Shown here: piece after piece, positions 1 through 10,910 of the stretch
Layout: each line of letters opens with the position of its first letter
How positions within the stretch are numbered: the stretch's first letter is position 1
DNA from: Astropecten irregularis
Taxonomy: Eukaryota > Echinodermata > Asteroidea > Paxillosida > Astropectinidae
Direction of reading: 5' to 3'
Length of the DNA stretch: 64,000 nt
Assembly (NCBI GenBank): GCA_963971285.1
Contig: OZ020248.1
Span: 992,001-1,056,000 of the forward strand
The notes under the pieces: generated by a model
Told to the model about the DNA's origin: nothing
Databases searched by the model: none
The model's input: the letters and a program-made list of their open reading frames with translations, nothing else
Translations under genes and position numbers: made by a program

Positions 1-3000
1 GACCAGACTGTCGCGAGTCATCCCCGTCAATGTATTCTAAACTTACATGCACTTGGACAGGCTCTTCATTGATAACAATGGTTGTATTGTAAGTATGAGA
101 ATCTAGATTGTTGGTCACTGTAACAGTGGGATGATGTGTATCTGGAGCGTCGTAAGAATGCGTACTTGTGATTCCGTGTGTCATATTGAAGTGGATGATT
201 TCATCTTTGCACGTCCCGTCCCCAAAACACCAGAGCAGGTGTGAGGTCGAGGGAGGAGTCATGCCTGGAATCGGTGCTAGCCTGAATGTGACTAGAGTGT
301 TTGATAATGTCACTGGGTCTTCTGGTGAAAATTGTAATCCACGAGTGCTGTACAGGATCTCAATGCTGTGACTGAGGGTTGTACTTAACTGCCCTAAGAC
401 ATTTCCAGCAGTGACAGAAGGCGTGTAGAGACCAGTTGCGGGATACACGCAGAGGAAATTTTGACTTTTGGTGTTTTGTGACAGAACAACGTATCTGGTT
501 TGAGTCTGGCCATCTCCGCAATTCATGACGTAATTCAACAGAGAACCCTTTGATGTGCTGACGGTTGTACCAACCTGGTACCCAACTTCAGCAATCAGAT
601 CGTGTGTCACGATTGCTAAATCTTCAATGACTTCGTAAACGGTGACCACCTTCCACAAGATCTGCTTACCGAGAATGTTCCTGCATATGACACGGGCTGT
701 GAACTGCCCGCCTGAAAAATGAAAAGTCGCATTCAAACTTCTGCCAGGAGGTAGAGTCACGTTCTGCAGCCTCATCAGCTCTTCGAGGATGGACATGTTT
801 CCAACAGATACTCTCTGCCAAATGCACTCCATCATGGTTGGTGGAGGTACCTCGTCATCTATGGATAAGCTGAAGGACACGTCACCGGGAGTGTAAAGAA
901 CTTCATCACTTGCTTCAAAATGAAGCCCCTGAACAGGATAAACAATTCTGATCTCGGTATTGTTGTAGAATAATGTACCTAATTTGTTTTCTACACGGAT
1001 TGTGAGGATGTACGTCCCAACTTGATCGTAGGAATGGATAACGTCTAAAATATCTGGCTCTTCCTGAAACCTTGTATTGACAGCTCCATCGCCAAAGTCA
1101 ATAGTGTATGACAAAGAACTGCCCAGTGATGCAAGAATCGAAAGAGTCAGATCTTCTCCGACAGCTCCCGTTGTACTTATGTTATAGTCTATGTCTCTGA
1201 TCGGTTCAAGGACTTCAAGTGTGCAATTCAAGTCTACTTCACTGACCAAATTGGAGAGGTGCACTGTGACTTGATACGTCCCCGGTCTTGATTTGTAAAT
1301 ATGCACAACATCCCAAGTTCTTGTGCCAGCGGAGAGTAGTTGGGTGGAAGAGTTCCCATCACCAAAGCTCCAGCGTGCTGTGACATTTGTTGGTATCAGA
1401 GCATCCTCTTTTAAGAATATTCTGAACAGTGTTGTTTGGTTGGTAACATCAACTGCGGCTGGACGAATCAGGAGATAATAGTCATCCTCATGGATCGGGT
1501 CCTGAATGATAACAGGAGTGTCATCCGTCTCACAGTAACTCACAGGATTTGAAGCCATCAGGTGAAATATGTACAACCCTGCCTGATTATAGGCATGCTC
1601 GAATTCATGTGACTCGGTTATATCACTGGCTTGTGCATCAGACCCATCTCCAAAGTGGATGCGGAAATCAACTGATGAACCGTTGCTAACCCAAGCATGG
1701 TACTTTATTGTTGTGTTTGTTGTGGCAACTTGGACATCGCTACTTACACGACATTCAGTAACTGGCTCATAGATAGTCATATTGAGTGACAGAATGACTT
1801 GGCTAACCTCATTTTCACAGTTTGCTCGGATATTTCGGATCCCAGGGTTGACGAAAGCATGATTCCTTGTGATGTTGACGACATCTAGGAGGCTACCTTC
1901 CCATGCATCAATTTCACTCCCGTCACCGTAATCCACAAAACATCGGAAAAATTGAGGTGTGACCACCGATCTTCGTAGATAGAAAACGAACTGCACAGGA
2001 ATCCCTGTTGCTATGTTTGTTCCATTTGTGCCTATCTGTAAGCCATCAATGGGATTGACAATTCTAACCGACAATTCCCTGATTTCTTCTCCAAATGCAT
2101 TTCGTGCTCTGACCACAATGGTGTAATTACCAGCAGTAGCGTATGCATGCTGAATTGTTTCACTTGTCGAAGCATTCAATGCAGTGACGGTTTCATTTAT
2201 GCCATCTCCAAATTCAATGATGATGACAGCCTCGCTGCCCGTGGAGAAACCAAACTCCAGGCTTAGGCTGTCGCCCGTTGCCTGCGTCTCAGTTGGTAAA
2301 CCTGCATACAAGCCTGTGATGTACTCGCCAACCCGAGTCACTACATAGAGCGCTACAGAACTCACAGCGTTGGAAACGTTGATATTCACCACAAACGTAC
2401 CGTAAACGGGAATGAGCAGAAACAACGTGAACTCGTCTTCTGATTCCGATGAAGGCATGAAACTTTCCTGAAGTCCCTGAAAGCCGGGGATGACAAATGC
2501 CGCAGTTGCATTTGTTGGCCACAGTGAAGTGTTTGATGCTGGGTGGATAAGTATTTTGACAGGATCTTCTGTTGAAGTTGAGTTGATCACATCAGCACTT
2601 AGTTCTGGCACCGCATTGTACACTCCCACAGAGTAAATCTCACTCGTGAATGCATTAAAGTCATTTGAGACCTCTACTGATGCGTCAAACACTCCTGCCT
2701 TCGGAAAATACTTTGAATGAGAGAATGTACAAGGTGCGATTAGACATGGGTAGATCATCGAACTTCCATCAAAATGAAATGCAAAATACGCATGAGTTCC
2801 TTCTGTGATGCTCGCCGAGAGCTGCACCCATTGGTTTGGAGTGATAACTGTAGCATTGATTCCGTACGAGAAATGGTTTACTGTGACACCAACGTAGACA
2901 TCAGCTCTTGAACTCACTAAACCACTTATCAGATTGGATGCTCTGATCTCAAATACATGCGTACCAGTCACATTCATCGTCTCATGTCCCACATACCCTT

Positions 3001-4050
3001 CGCATATGAAATGTGTGGAGCATGTGTTGTTAGTTATGGATGGTGTACCATCAAAGACAACTGCAACATTAGTGATATTGGTGCCAGTTACCTCAAATGG
3101 AATTAAAAGATTTGTTCCTTTGGAAACTCTAAATGTAGTGTTGTGCGTAATTGTGACTCGCTCCTGAATTGTTATGACATTGGAGGAATTGACTGTGTAT
3201 AACCCTGCTTCTCCGCATGCTGCTACAATGAGAAACACACCAGGATTGTCGTACTGATGTGTGAAGTTCATACTTGACAGAACTGGTTGGAATGTCTCCA
3301 TCGTTCCATCTCCAAAATCCAAGATGCAATCAATACCAGGACTACCGTTGGCCATCTCCAGCCAGATAGCTATGGACTCGGATACCGCTGCTAGTCCATC
3401 AGACGTCATCTCCAAGAGAAGGCTACCCAGTCCCATGGTGTCATTTTCAGCAGATACCCAAATGGCTCTTTCTATTCGACTGAAGTCATTGGCTGCCTCG
3501 ACCGTCAAGTGATACAATCTCGGTTCTGGGAATAGCAGGGAGATGTAGGTATCATATGTCTGGATATATCCTATCTGACTGTCCCCATAAACAGAGTAGT
3601 ACACATTCTCTCCGGAGCTTATGCTGAAACTCACATTGACGTTCCTCTGCGTGGACACCGTGTAATTACCGTCTGCCATCTCTACCCCATCAAGAGCCAC
3701 GGACAAGCCAGTGACGGGCTCTTGAGGAGGAATCGCATTTTGAAAGGACGTCAGACGATACAAGCTCACTCTAGCTGAACTACCGCATGTGATTTCAGTA
3801 TAACCCATGCACACATCGCAAGACCCCTCGGGAAATGAGTGAGTGTTGGTGTAATCAGCAAGGCAGTAACAGGTTGGGCCATCGCCACCAACTGCCGCAT
3901 ACTGAAACCCGCTGGCATGACAAGCAGCCCGGCATTGTTCAGGCATTGGCATGCTGGAAACATTGACGAAACTGGAATCGGGTAGGGTTTCCAAGGTTGA
4001 TGAAATGGGTGCCCTGGGCAAACAGTCCTCATAGTATGCTCGAAGCACTC
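1..4050 (-). CDS. Giant exon of a polycystin-1-like protein: WSC domain plus PKD repeat array (3' end outside window)
   Basis: One open frame of about 1,349 codons runs from an AG acceptor at 4053-4051 to the window edge, so the protein continues beyond position 1. The first ~90 residues form a WSC-like module (DCLP start, QCRAACHASGFQYAAV, CYC, ending near MGYTEITCG). The rest is a chain of ~85-90 residue PKD-type Ig-like repeats. Signature turns visible in order are DFGDG (~3320), FDG (~3050), HFDGS (~2775), EFGDG (~2210), DYGDG (~1930), HFGDG (~1655), SFGDG (~1365), DFGDG (~1095), NCGDG (~525) and CFGDG (~220), each followed by a H-x-Y/F-type strand and NxT/S sites. Extracellular adhesive or mechanosensory role is known for the family. 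REJ, GPS, PLAT and channel segments would lie outside the window, so polycystin identity is inferred. The phase-1 junction to the upstream exon gives a Gly codon. Vertebrate PKD1 also carries most PKD repeats in one very large exon. Confidence 0.85.
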
Positions 4051-4136
4051 CTGTGGAATTTGAACAGAAAAGAACCTGAACCTGAATTATATCTGAACAA
4101 ACTGCGACAATGCCCCAACAGTAACTGAAGAATTAG

Positions 4137-4232
4137 GTCCGGTTCAGATGTCGTGCTTATGCCGTGTCGAATACAAATCAACTTGGATTGTTTGTATTCA
4201 GCACGGCATAAGCACGACGTCTAAAACCGGCC
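4137..4232. repeat. Fold-back hairpin inside the polycystin-like gene intron
   Basis: Two arms of about 40 bases face each other around a ~12-base loop. TCGTGCTTATGCCGTGT on the left is answered by CACGGCATAAGCACGA on the right. This is a non-coding, MITE-like fold-back element in the 400-bp intron between the LamG-like and WSC/PKD exons. Confidence 0.75.
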
Positions 4233-4450
4233 TTAAAAACTTTCTTTTCATTTCAACTACATAAGATTCCTTTTTCAAGACCTATACGTTTGCTTTCTGA
4301 ATGTGACCAAATTCCAAGCGAAAGAGGTTTGGGAAAATATTTGATATGGGTTCAAATTAATTTAACACTGTGAAGCTGCTAAATATTTCTGCAGGTTTTT
4401 GAATAACATCAATAGAGAACTATCCATGATTTTATAGATCAGTCACTCAC

Positions 4451-5086
4451 CCTCATCTGTTGGATTGTACACATCACCTGGGTTCATCCACGCATCCCAG
4501 ATGGTAAGCTGCCCAACGTATCCCACTGCATATCCACTGCCCATATCATTCCTCCTGCCGACATAAACATCTTCAAATGGATCTGCCGAGCACGAGGCAA
4601 CCGGGTCTCGTACGTAGGCACTACCAGCGGCTTGCACGCCGGCACATACACCATCGACGTACACATCCAACCCGAGGTGCGAGCTCCACATCATCATGAC
4701 ATGAGACTTGACCGACATGGCTGCTTGATAGCGGACTTGCCAGATGGCTTCTGAAACTGCCACTCCAATGTCGAAGACCCCGATCCCGGACCCATCATCA
4801 GGGTCGGAGATCACCGAGACAAGCCGCAGGTAGAAGCCACAGGATTCGGCCCTCTGTGCCCCACTGGATAGGTAATACGCTGCCTCCTCGCCGACTGCTG
4901 TATCATCAGGCTTCAGCCATAGGGACACCGTGAATCCTCCATTGCACATGGACACTTTCCCCGGACAGACGTCACTCCGCATTGCTACAACTTCAGAATT
5001 GGAACCGTTGAGATGCATGAGGGATTGGAAACGGTCGAGATGCGACGTCTCCGATGTGAGAAGCTGAAACTTCCTGGAGTAGTTGC
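4451..5086 (-). CDS. LamG/pentraxin-like exon of the same polycystin-like gene
   Basis: Acceptor AG at 5088-5087 (TTATTTCCTTGCAG), donor GTGAGT at 4450-4445. The exon encodes ~212 residues, entering with two bases of a split codon and ending with the G of a Gly codon that the next exon completes, so phases match. The product is a concanavalin-like lectin/glucanase fold: GGFTVSLWLKPDD near the start, paired cysteines, HVMMMWSSHLGLDVYVDGV in the middle, then DVYVGRRND and YVGQLTIWD near the end. These are typical of LamG_3/pentraxin modules. It lies directly N-terminal to the WSC domain. It starts at an acceptor, so at least one upstream exon exists. I could not recognise one in the next 5.7 kb. 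Confidence 0.8.
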
Positions 5087-5937
5087 CTGCAAGGAAATAA
5101 TTATAAGATAAGAAGAAGTTTTACTTTTGGAGGATGCTCATTCTTTGGTAAAGACGCAGTGACCGATTTGCTCCAAGTGCTACCGTGTCACTTTAACGAA
5201 GATTTCTACGTGTTCGGCCAACTGACTCATTCCTAAAAAAATATTTTTCCTGAAGATAAAGCTCCAGAATAGGCCTTAATAGGTTTGCACTATGCAGATT
5301 TTCACAGAATCGAGGAAGAGATGTGTAATGAAAACTACCGCATAATTATTATTAATCTAATAATGACCCCTGAGAACTATTTTGTTGTTGCTGATGAAGA
5401 CGAGTGTTAGTAAGCTGTCCTCGGCGTCCGAGAAGCACAAAAGTTATCGCACTCTAAACTTTTACAAAGAGGTACCAAAGTGAACTAAATACAGTGTTTT
5501 TCCTTATCCTTTTCGTTTTCCCTCTGTTTTTGTTTTGTTGTGGTTGTTGTTTGTTCGTTGTTTTTGTTCTTGGAGTTGTTTTTGTTGAGTTAAAACATGG
5601 GAGTAAATATACGTAACTGAATAATAATAATGATGAAAATAATAAGGAATAAAATCGATCCTATTTTAGGATTTAACGTTTAGTTTATAATGTTGATTCC
5701 ACACACACACAGGAGAAGAACAAGTGACAAGTTTAACGATTTTTTAAATTGTTTTTCATGTGAAGAATCGGTTAAACTTTGGTTTTAATCAAATAAGTCT
5801 GTGCTGGCGCTTGGCCCTGTCTGACGTTGCCCATTTAATTGCGATTTTGAAAATTCAGACCCTGAGTACTATTTTCAAATCAGTGTATCGGTATCTTTAA
5901 TTTATTTCACAGCTTCAAGAACTTCCGGTATCCTCCT

Positions 5938-6097
5938 AATAGCGCTCCGCATTTACGCTAAAAATAGCACCGGATCTCAGACAAACATTGCAACCATGCA
6001 CGTGTGTGGGTGTGCGCGTCCATGTACACTACGCGTGTTAGACAATGTTTGTCTGACAGCCGGGGATTTTGTGACGTCATTAGTGCGGAACGCTATT
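5938..6097. repeat. Fold-back element, copy 1
   Basis: Ends are inverted: AATAGCGCTCCGCA at the left and TGCGGAACGCTATT at the right. An inner inverted pair (AGACAAACATTG with CAATGTTTGTCT) extends the stem. About 160 bp, no coding capacity. Nearly identical to the copy at 9904-10063, and its termini resemble the element at 39684-39842. Confidence 0.8.
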
Positions 6098-6542
6098 GAC
6101 ATTATAACAAGAAATAACAATCAATACACAGAATCAGGTGGAAATAAACACGTCACGTTTCCGTGGCAATGCCAAAATAAACAAATTGATTAAAGTCGGT
6201 AATATTACCGATTTCACCTTGAAAATCGAAACAGCACTTAGTATAATGGTCTCAAACGTCATGCACTGGATAATTAAACCTGGTGCAATATTCCTTCCAC
6301 AGACATGCGGAATCAAGCCTAATTAAATTAATATCAACAAGTGGGATTGAATTGATTTCTGTCATGTGTGAGTACAGGTGCATGGCTGTTCGGGGTGTGC
6401 GAAATGGATTCAAGGCATTTTTTTGTTCCGGGGCTATATATGGGAACTGTGATTTGAATAACAGCTTGATATTACGCCCCTGTATGGAGGAAGGAAGGGG
6501 CGGGGCGCTCCATCCACGAGGCAAGCTGTGTGTAAATTCAGA

Positions 6543-6705
6543 TAATTGACTATTTGGGACACCACCAACGTAGGGCTGGATAGCTCAGTTGGTAGAGCGC
6601 CTGTACGGTATTCGGGGGCCTCACCGGTTCAAATCCCGCTGCAGTCAAGTTTTCTTTGTTCACTTTTCAATGACTTTAAGTTCAGTCAGTTTCCCTTGTG
6701 GTTAT
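6543..6705 (+). mobile_element. tRNA-derived SINE (family S1)
   Basis: A tRNA-like head, GCTGGATAGCTCAGTTGGTA (box A) with GGTTCAAATCCC (box B), is followed by a constant tail containing TTTTCTTTGTTCACTTTT and CAGTTTCCCTTGTGGTTATT. A 5' leader (ATTGACTATTTGGGACACCA) precedes the head in this and the 33162-33300 copy. The cloverleaf is imperfect and the tail is repetitive, so this is a SINE, not a working tRNA gene. Confidence 0.8.
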
Positions 6706-7670
6706 TTGATGATTATGTTCGTGAAGCTGCAGTTATACATTTTGCATTGATCGCACCGGCATAGGGGCAATTTTGTTCAGAACAGTAGAATTTTGACGTT
6801 CGCAGGATTCATTACCATTCCTTCACGGTCGTTTTTTCCCCTTTCCTTCAACTGCCATCTTCCTTTATGGTCGTCCATAAGCTTAGATTGGATGCAAAAA
6901 GACGATCTGCCTGGTCTATGCAAGGGTGGATGCCTTAATTACTAAGTTGTGAACTTGGCCACGGTGACCCAAAACGTACAATCAATTGACAATAATATGA
7001 TGCATGGGGTCCCTTGGTCAGCAGTGGCGTCACCAGAGTTTTGAGTCTGGGGGGGGGGGGGGCACAAGGGGGGCACTAACAATTGTTGGGGGGGCACTAC
7101 AATAATATATATTATATATGCCCCCCCCCCTGCCCCCCCCCCCCCCCCCCCCTTGGGGACTGTTGCTCAGTGCTATTATCCATCATATTATAGGCTATTG
7201 GGCAGTACGTGTTCAGTGCATGGTCAGACCGGAGTGTACATTTTATACTGGCAAAGTACACAACACAATGCACGTCCCTGTCGCGCGCGCCGCCAGGGGT
7301 GTTGTGTTGTGGATTATCTGCGGGGAGCAAGCCAGTTACATAACTCTGAAGGACCCTGCATGACCAATCAACATCGCCGTTGATTCGACCAATGGCGGCT
7401 CGCTTCGCCTAGCCTATATAAGATTGCTCACAACTTCTGACCAATCAGGCGATTTCTTATAAATTCGAGGTTTCTCGTCAGGATTATTAATTTCGCGAGC
7501 TGGAGTATTGGACCCACTCCTGTCCCAACTTTTACCGTGGGACGAGGGGAAGGCTGCCCAATTTGTAAAAAAAATATATTGCGTTCAAAATTAGCCACCT
7601 CCTCCTCCCACACTTTCAGTTTTTATTATTATTATTATTATTTATTAGTATTATTAGTATTATTTATTTC

Positions 7671-7903
7671 TGGTAATGTCACCAAGGATTCCTCAAAAGT
7701 GACCATGCACTGTAGCTCGCAAGCCTGATGAAACCTGTGATGGAAAGATGATGAGAAGAAGATACAGTTTTAGAGGTGAGAGGAAAACCCCAGAGTAATA
7801 TTCTGGGTAAAACCCAATGAATCAGGTTGGGACTGAAAACCCAATCCACTTGCGAACCGAACAGAGGTGAAAGGCGAGGAAAGAAACGCTACAACAACCT
7901 GAC
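7671..7903 (-). mobile_element. tRNA-derived SINE (family S2)
   Basis: Reverse-strand copy of the element at 42119-42388. Shared landmarks are a GTCAGGTTG head, CCTCACC/CGCCTTTCACCTCTG, the AATATTACTCTG..GGTTTTCCTC segment, CATCATCTTTCCAT, and a GTGACATTACC end. The plus copy shows a clear box A. Confidence 0.7.
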
Positions 7904-8154
7904 TCCTTATATGAATGACAATTCCATCACTCAAGTTTGTAGATGGCATGAAGGATTAAGTGGTTTTCAGCGGGACGTTTGATAAAATTGAAAAAGCAGG
8001 CAATCTATTAGTGATGCACGGTCAACTATAGAGTAAATCGCATTAAAAAGTCACCCTAGAAAAATCGTGATACGTTTAATACGGTTCATATTAAACTGAT
8101 CTGAAATAACCCAACTGAATTTCATTGTTATAACAACTTAACTTCATGTATGGG

Positions 8155-8521
8155 TTAAAGGTAATATCATACTTTGGTAGCATACCGGTATACCGAAAAA
8201 ATCGTCACAGATTTACCTAATTTTACAGGGTAGTGATGACAGAAACATATACCGTTACAATTTGTCTGTCCGAAATGCTGTATTTATTCAGAAAAGAGTA
8301 AAACCAATGACTAAAAACAATTTTGATCTCAAGAAGATCAAAACTCCTGTGAATTGATTTAGAAATACCGTGGCTGTTTTTCACTGTTTTCTCAAAAAGT
8401 GGGCACCGTATATGGGACTGGGAATTTCACAGATGACTGTTACTGTATCTTCCTTGATAAATGTTTGCCCATGAATCTGCACTATTATCTTTGACAAAAG
8501 CCATAGTATGAATACCTTTAA
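8155..8521. mobile_element. MITE-like TIR element, family M1
   Basis: Left end TTAAAGGTAATATCATACTTT, right end CATAGTATGAATACCTTTAA. Non-coding, ~365 bp, imperfect inverted ends, flanking TA. Shares the family's inner blocks (TTTCACAGATGACTGTTACT, CCATGAATCTG). Confidence 0.7.
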
Positions 8522-9293
8522 TATAGGTCCAACTCGATGCTTATTGCCGTCAGTATTGTACACGACAAAACACTGCAATATACTACTGAAAATAATTATA
8601 CATTATAAAAAAGTACGTGAATTTCAAGATACAACGACTATACATTTTTACCTGATGCTACCCCGTCTCTACAAGATGAATAAATATATTCCTCATCCTC
8701 GCCAACCGAATGCGTACCGATCACAGGGATGTTGGTAGTTATAGCCATCACTCCCAATTTCCCCAGCATCACAAACACGAGAAAAATACACCAGGGGTTA
8801 ACATGCCCCATGGCTGCTGCGCACCGATAACGAAGCCGACTAGATCTAGAGGCATCTGCCTGCTCCCAACCAATTTATATCTCAGTCGTGTTGTCTTATT
8901 TTAGTGAAGTTCTGACACGTGTTCCTTTTATTGGCATTTTTCCCCCGTTTGTTTGTCCTCCGTTGCCTTACCAACCACGACAAGTTTCATTGTCACTGAC
9001 CAGTGTAACAGTGCTGGGCTGGCTAGATCGATGAATTTGGATCAATCTGGGACTTGTAATCATTGCAACCAACACCTTGATCACTGTTCTTTCTGCCCAC
9101 TTTTAATTGGTCAGATTTTTTTTATGGCAAAACAGGCTTCAAAGAACATGGCCTTGGGGAGTTGTGGGCCGCTGTAAACCTGCGTAAATTTGTTTACTGT
9201 CTTTCAATCAATTACACCTGTTATGAAGTGTTTTGAATTATTCTGTTTGCGGGGGGGGGGGGGGGGGCACACGCGATATATCCTTACATTCTG

Positions 9294-9664
9294 TTAAAAG
9301 TAATATCATACTTCGGTTTTTCGGTCAAAGATCATACAGGTTCATGGGCAACAATATCGAGGAAGATACAGTAACAATCATCTGTAAAAATTTTCTGTCC
9401 CATACGGTACCCACTTTTTTACGAAAAAAAAACAGTGAAAACGCCCATAGTGTTTAACAAATCTGTTATTTGTGATCTTTAAAAAATCAAAATTGTTTTT
9501 GGTCCTTGGTTTTACTCTTTTCTGGATAAATACAACATTTCGGGGAGGAAAAACTTAACGGTATGTTTCTACCATCACCATCTTTATACCCTGTAAGTTA
9601 TAGGTAGGCCTAAATCTGTGAAGATTTCTGTTTCTGTTTTACCAAAGTATGATACTACCTTTAA
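9294..9664. mobile_element. MITE-like TIR element, family M1
   Basis: Left end TTAAAAGTAATATCATACTT, right end AAGTATGATACTACCTTTAA, ~370 bp. Same inner blocks as other M1 copies, in the opposite orientation to the 8155 copy. Non-coding. Confidence 0.75.
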
Positions 9665-9903
9665 CCAAACATCAAACTGATTAAACAACAAGCAGCAACA
9701 ACGATTGTTGTGGTGATGATATAAGAATATATACATGAATTAAGTTTAGCCTGGTAGCCATGTTAATTAAAAATACATTAAATTAGTTCTCAATATGATT
9801 ATTTTGTAATTTGATTGGGCTAATAATACAAGGATCCGAAACACGCCGCATCGGCCTATTCAAACGTAAGACATAACATTGTCAGAGTTCTAGGTATGTA
9901 GTG

Positions 9904-10063
9904 AATAGCACTCCGCACTTGCGCTAAAAATAGCACCGGATCTCAGAAAAACATTGCAACCATGCACGTGCTCGGGTGTGCGCGTCCATGTACACTACGC
10001 GTGTTAGACAATGTTTGTCTGACAGCCGGGGATTTTGTGACGTCATTAGTGCGGAGCGCTATT
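9904..10063. repeat. Fold-back element, copy 2
   Basis: Almost base-for-base the same as 5938-6097, including the inner segment CCATGTACACTACGCGTGTT and the terminal AATAGC..GCTATT palindrome. The high identity suggests recent spread or conversion between the two copies. Confidence 0.8.
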
Positions 10064-10910
10064 GTTCATGATCCTTTGGAAAAAATAAAATATCATCTAT
10101 TTTAGTAATAATATTTTGTTGTTGCAAAAACAAACATGATTAATCAAAACAATATACAGTGATGTTTGAAAAAAATTCTTATTTCACACAAAAGGCAAAC
10201 TTTCCCATTACCTTGTTCAAAAGAACGATTCGCTATAAACTGTATGTAGGCCTATAAACTAAAATGCGATTTTGCACATTCAATGCGCCATTATGAATAG
10301 CTACATAACACGCTGCGGGGGTCAAAGGTCTATCATAGCACACTGGAGTCTGCATAAAGAATAATCATGAACTGCGTTACGCTGTAAAAGCGCGCGAAAC
10401 ATGATTGCTACCGGGGCCGCGCACTGATCTATCAATGGGGCCGGGGAAACACCGGGAATTTCATTGCAGTTATTTCGCAATACATGAACCACCATCATTC
10501 TAGAACATTCCACGCCATCGTAATGCTTATGTTATATTAAATTTTCGGTGTAGATGGAATTCGGGGCCGTGACGTTTTAAGCAGGTCTGTCGACAGAATA
10601 ACCAAAATTTAACGAAAATTCATCTTTATTATCTCATGAAATACGGTAATTCAGCTAGCAAGGAAGCTCTGCATATTGCTGTATGTGACTGTAACATTGT
10701 CACAGTGTAGAACAGGAGGATCGATCATATTCTCTTTACGGACTCAGATACACCATGTACACATGGTATTATTTTGGTATGTGCATTTAATTGCCAGCTG
10801 TATTTTGTTATGTGTTTTCTTGTTCTGTTTTCAGGTCAAATTGGTTCCATCATAGGCGTGGGTGTTTTGCATGCAGCACGTTTGCAGTTGTGTCATCAAA
10901 GGCAGTCATC

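Larger units (their letters stand above)
5087..10834. other. Gene-poor spacer between the polycystin-like gene and the Fn14-like gene
   Basis: No domain-bearing open frame was recognised on either strand. The stretch holds two fold-back elements, two SINEs, two TIR elements (listed separately), G/C homopolymer runs near 7050, 7126-7152 and 9251-9267, and a (TTA)n run at 7622-7665. It may hide upstream exons of the minus-strand polycystin-like gene or a 5' UTR exon of the plus-strand receptor gene; neither is visible to me. Confidence 0.5.

Noticed and set aside
2289-2522. Minus-strand Cys-rich frame resembling a zinc finger
   Set aside because: It lies in a shifted frame inside the giant PKD exon, whose own frame is open throughout and carries conserved repeats.
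6573-6650. tRNA gene
   Set aside because: Box A and box B are present, but the anticodon arm does not pair well. The same head with the same tail recurs at 33.2, 34.2, 45.4 and 49.1 kb, so it is a SINE family.
7026-7152. hAT left end (CAGTGGCGTCACCAGAG) next to G/C tracts
   Set aside because: The left terminus resembles many hAT elements, but I found no matching right end or 8-bp duplication, so it is not annotated as an element.
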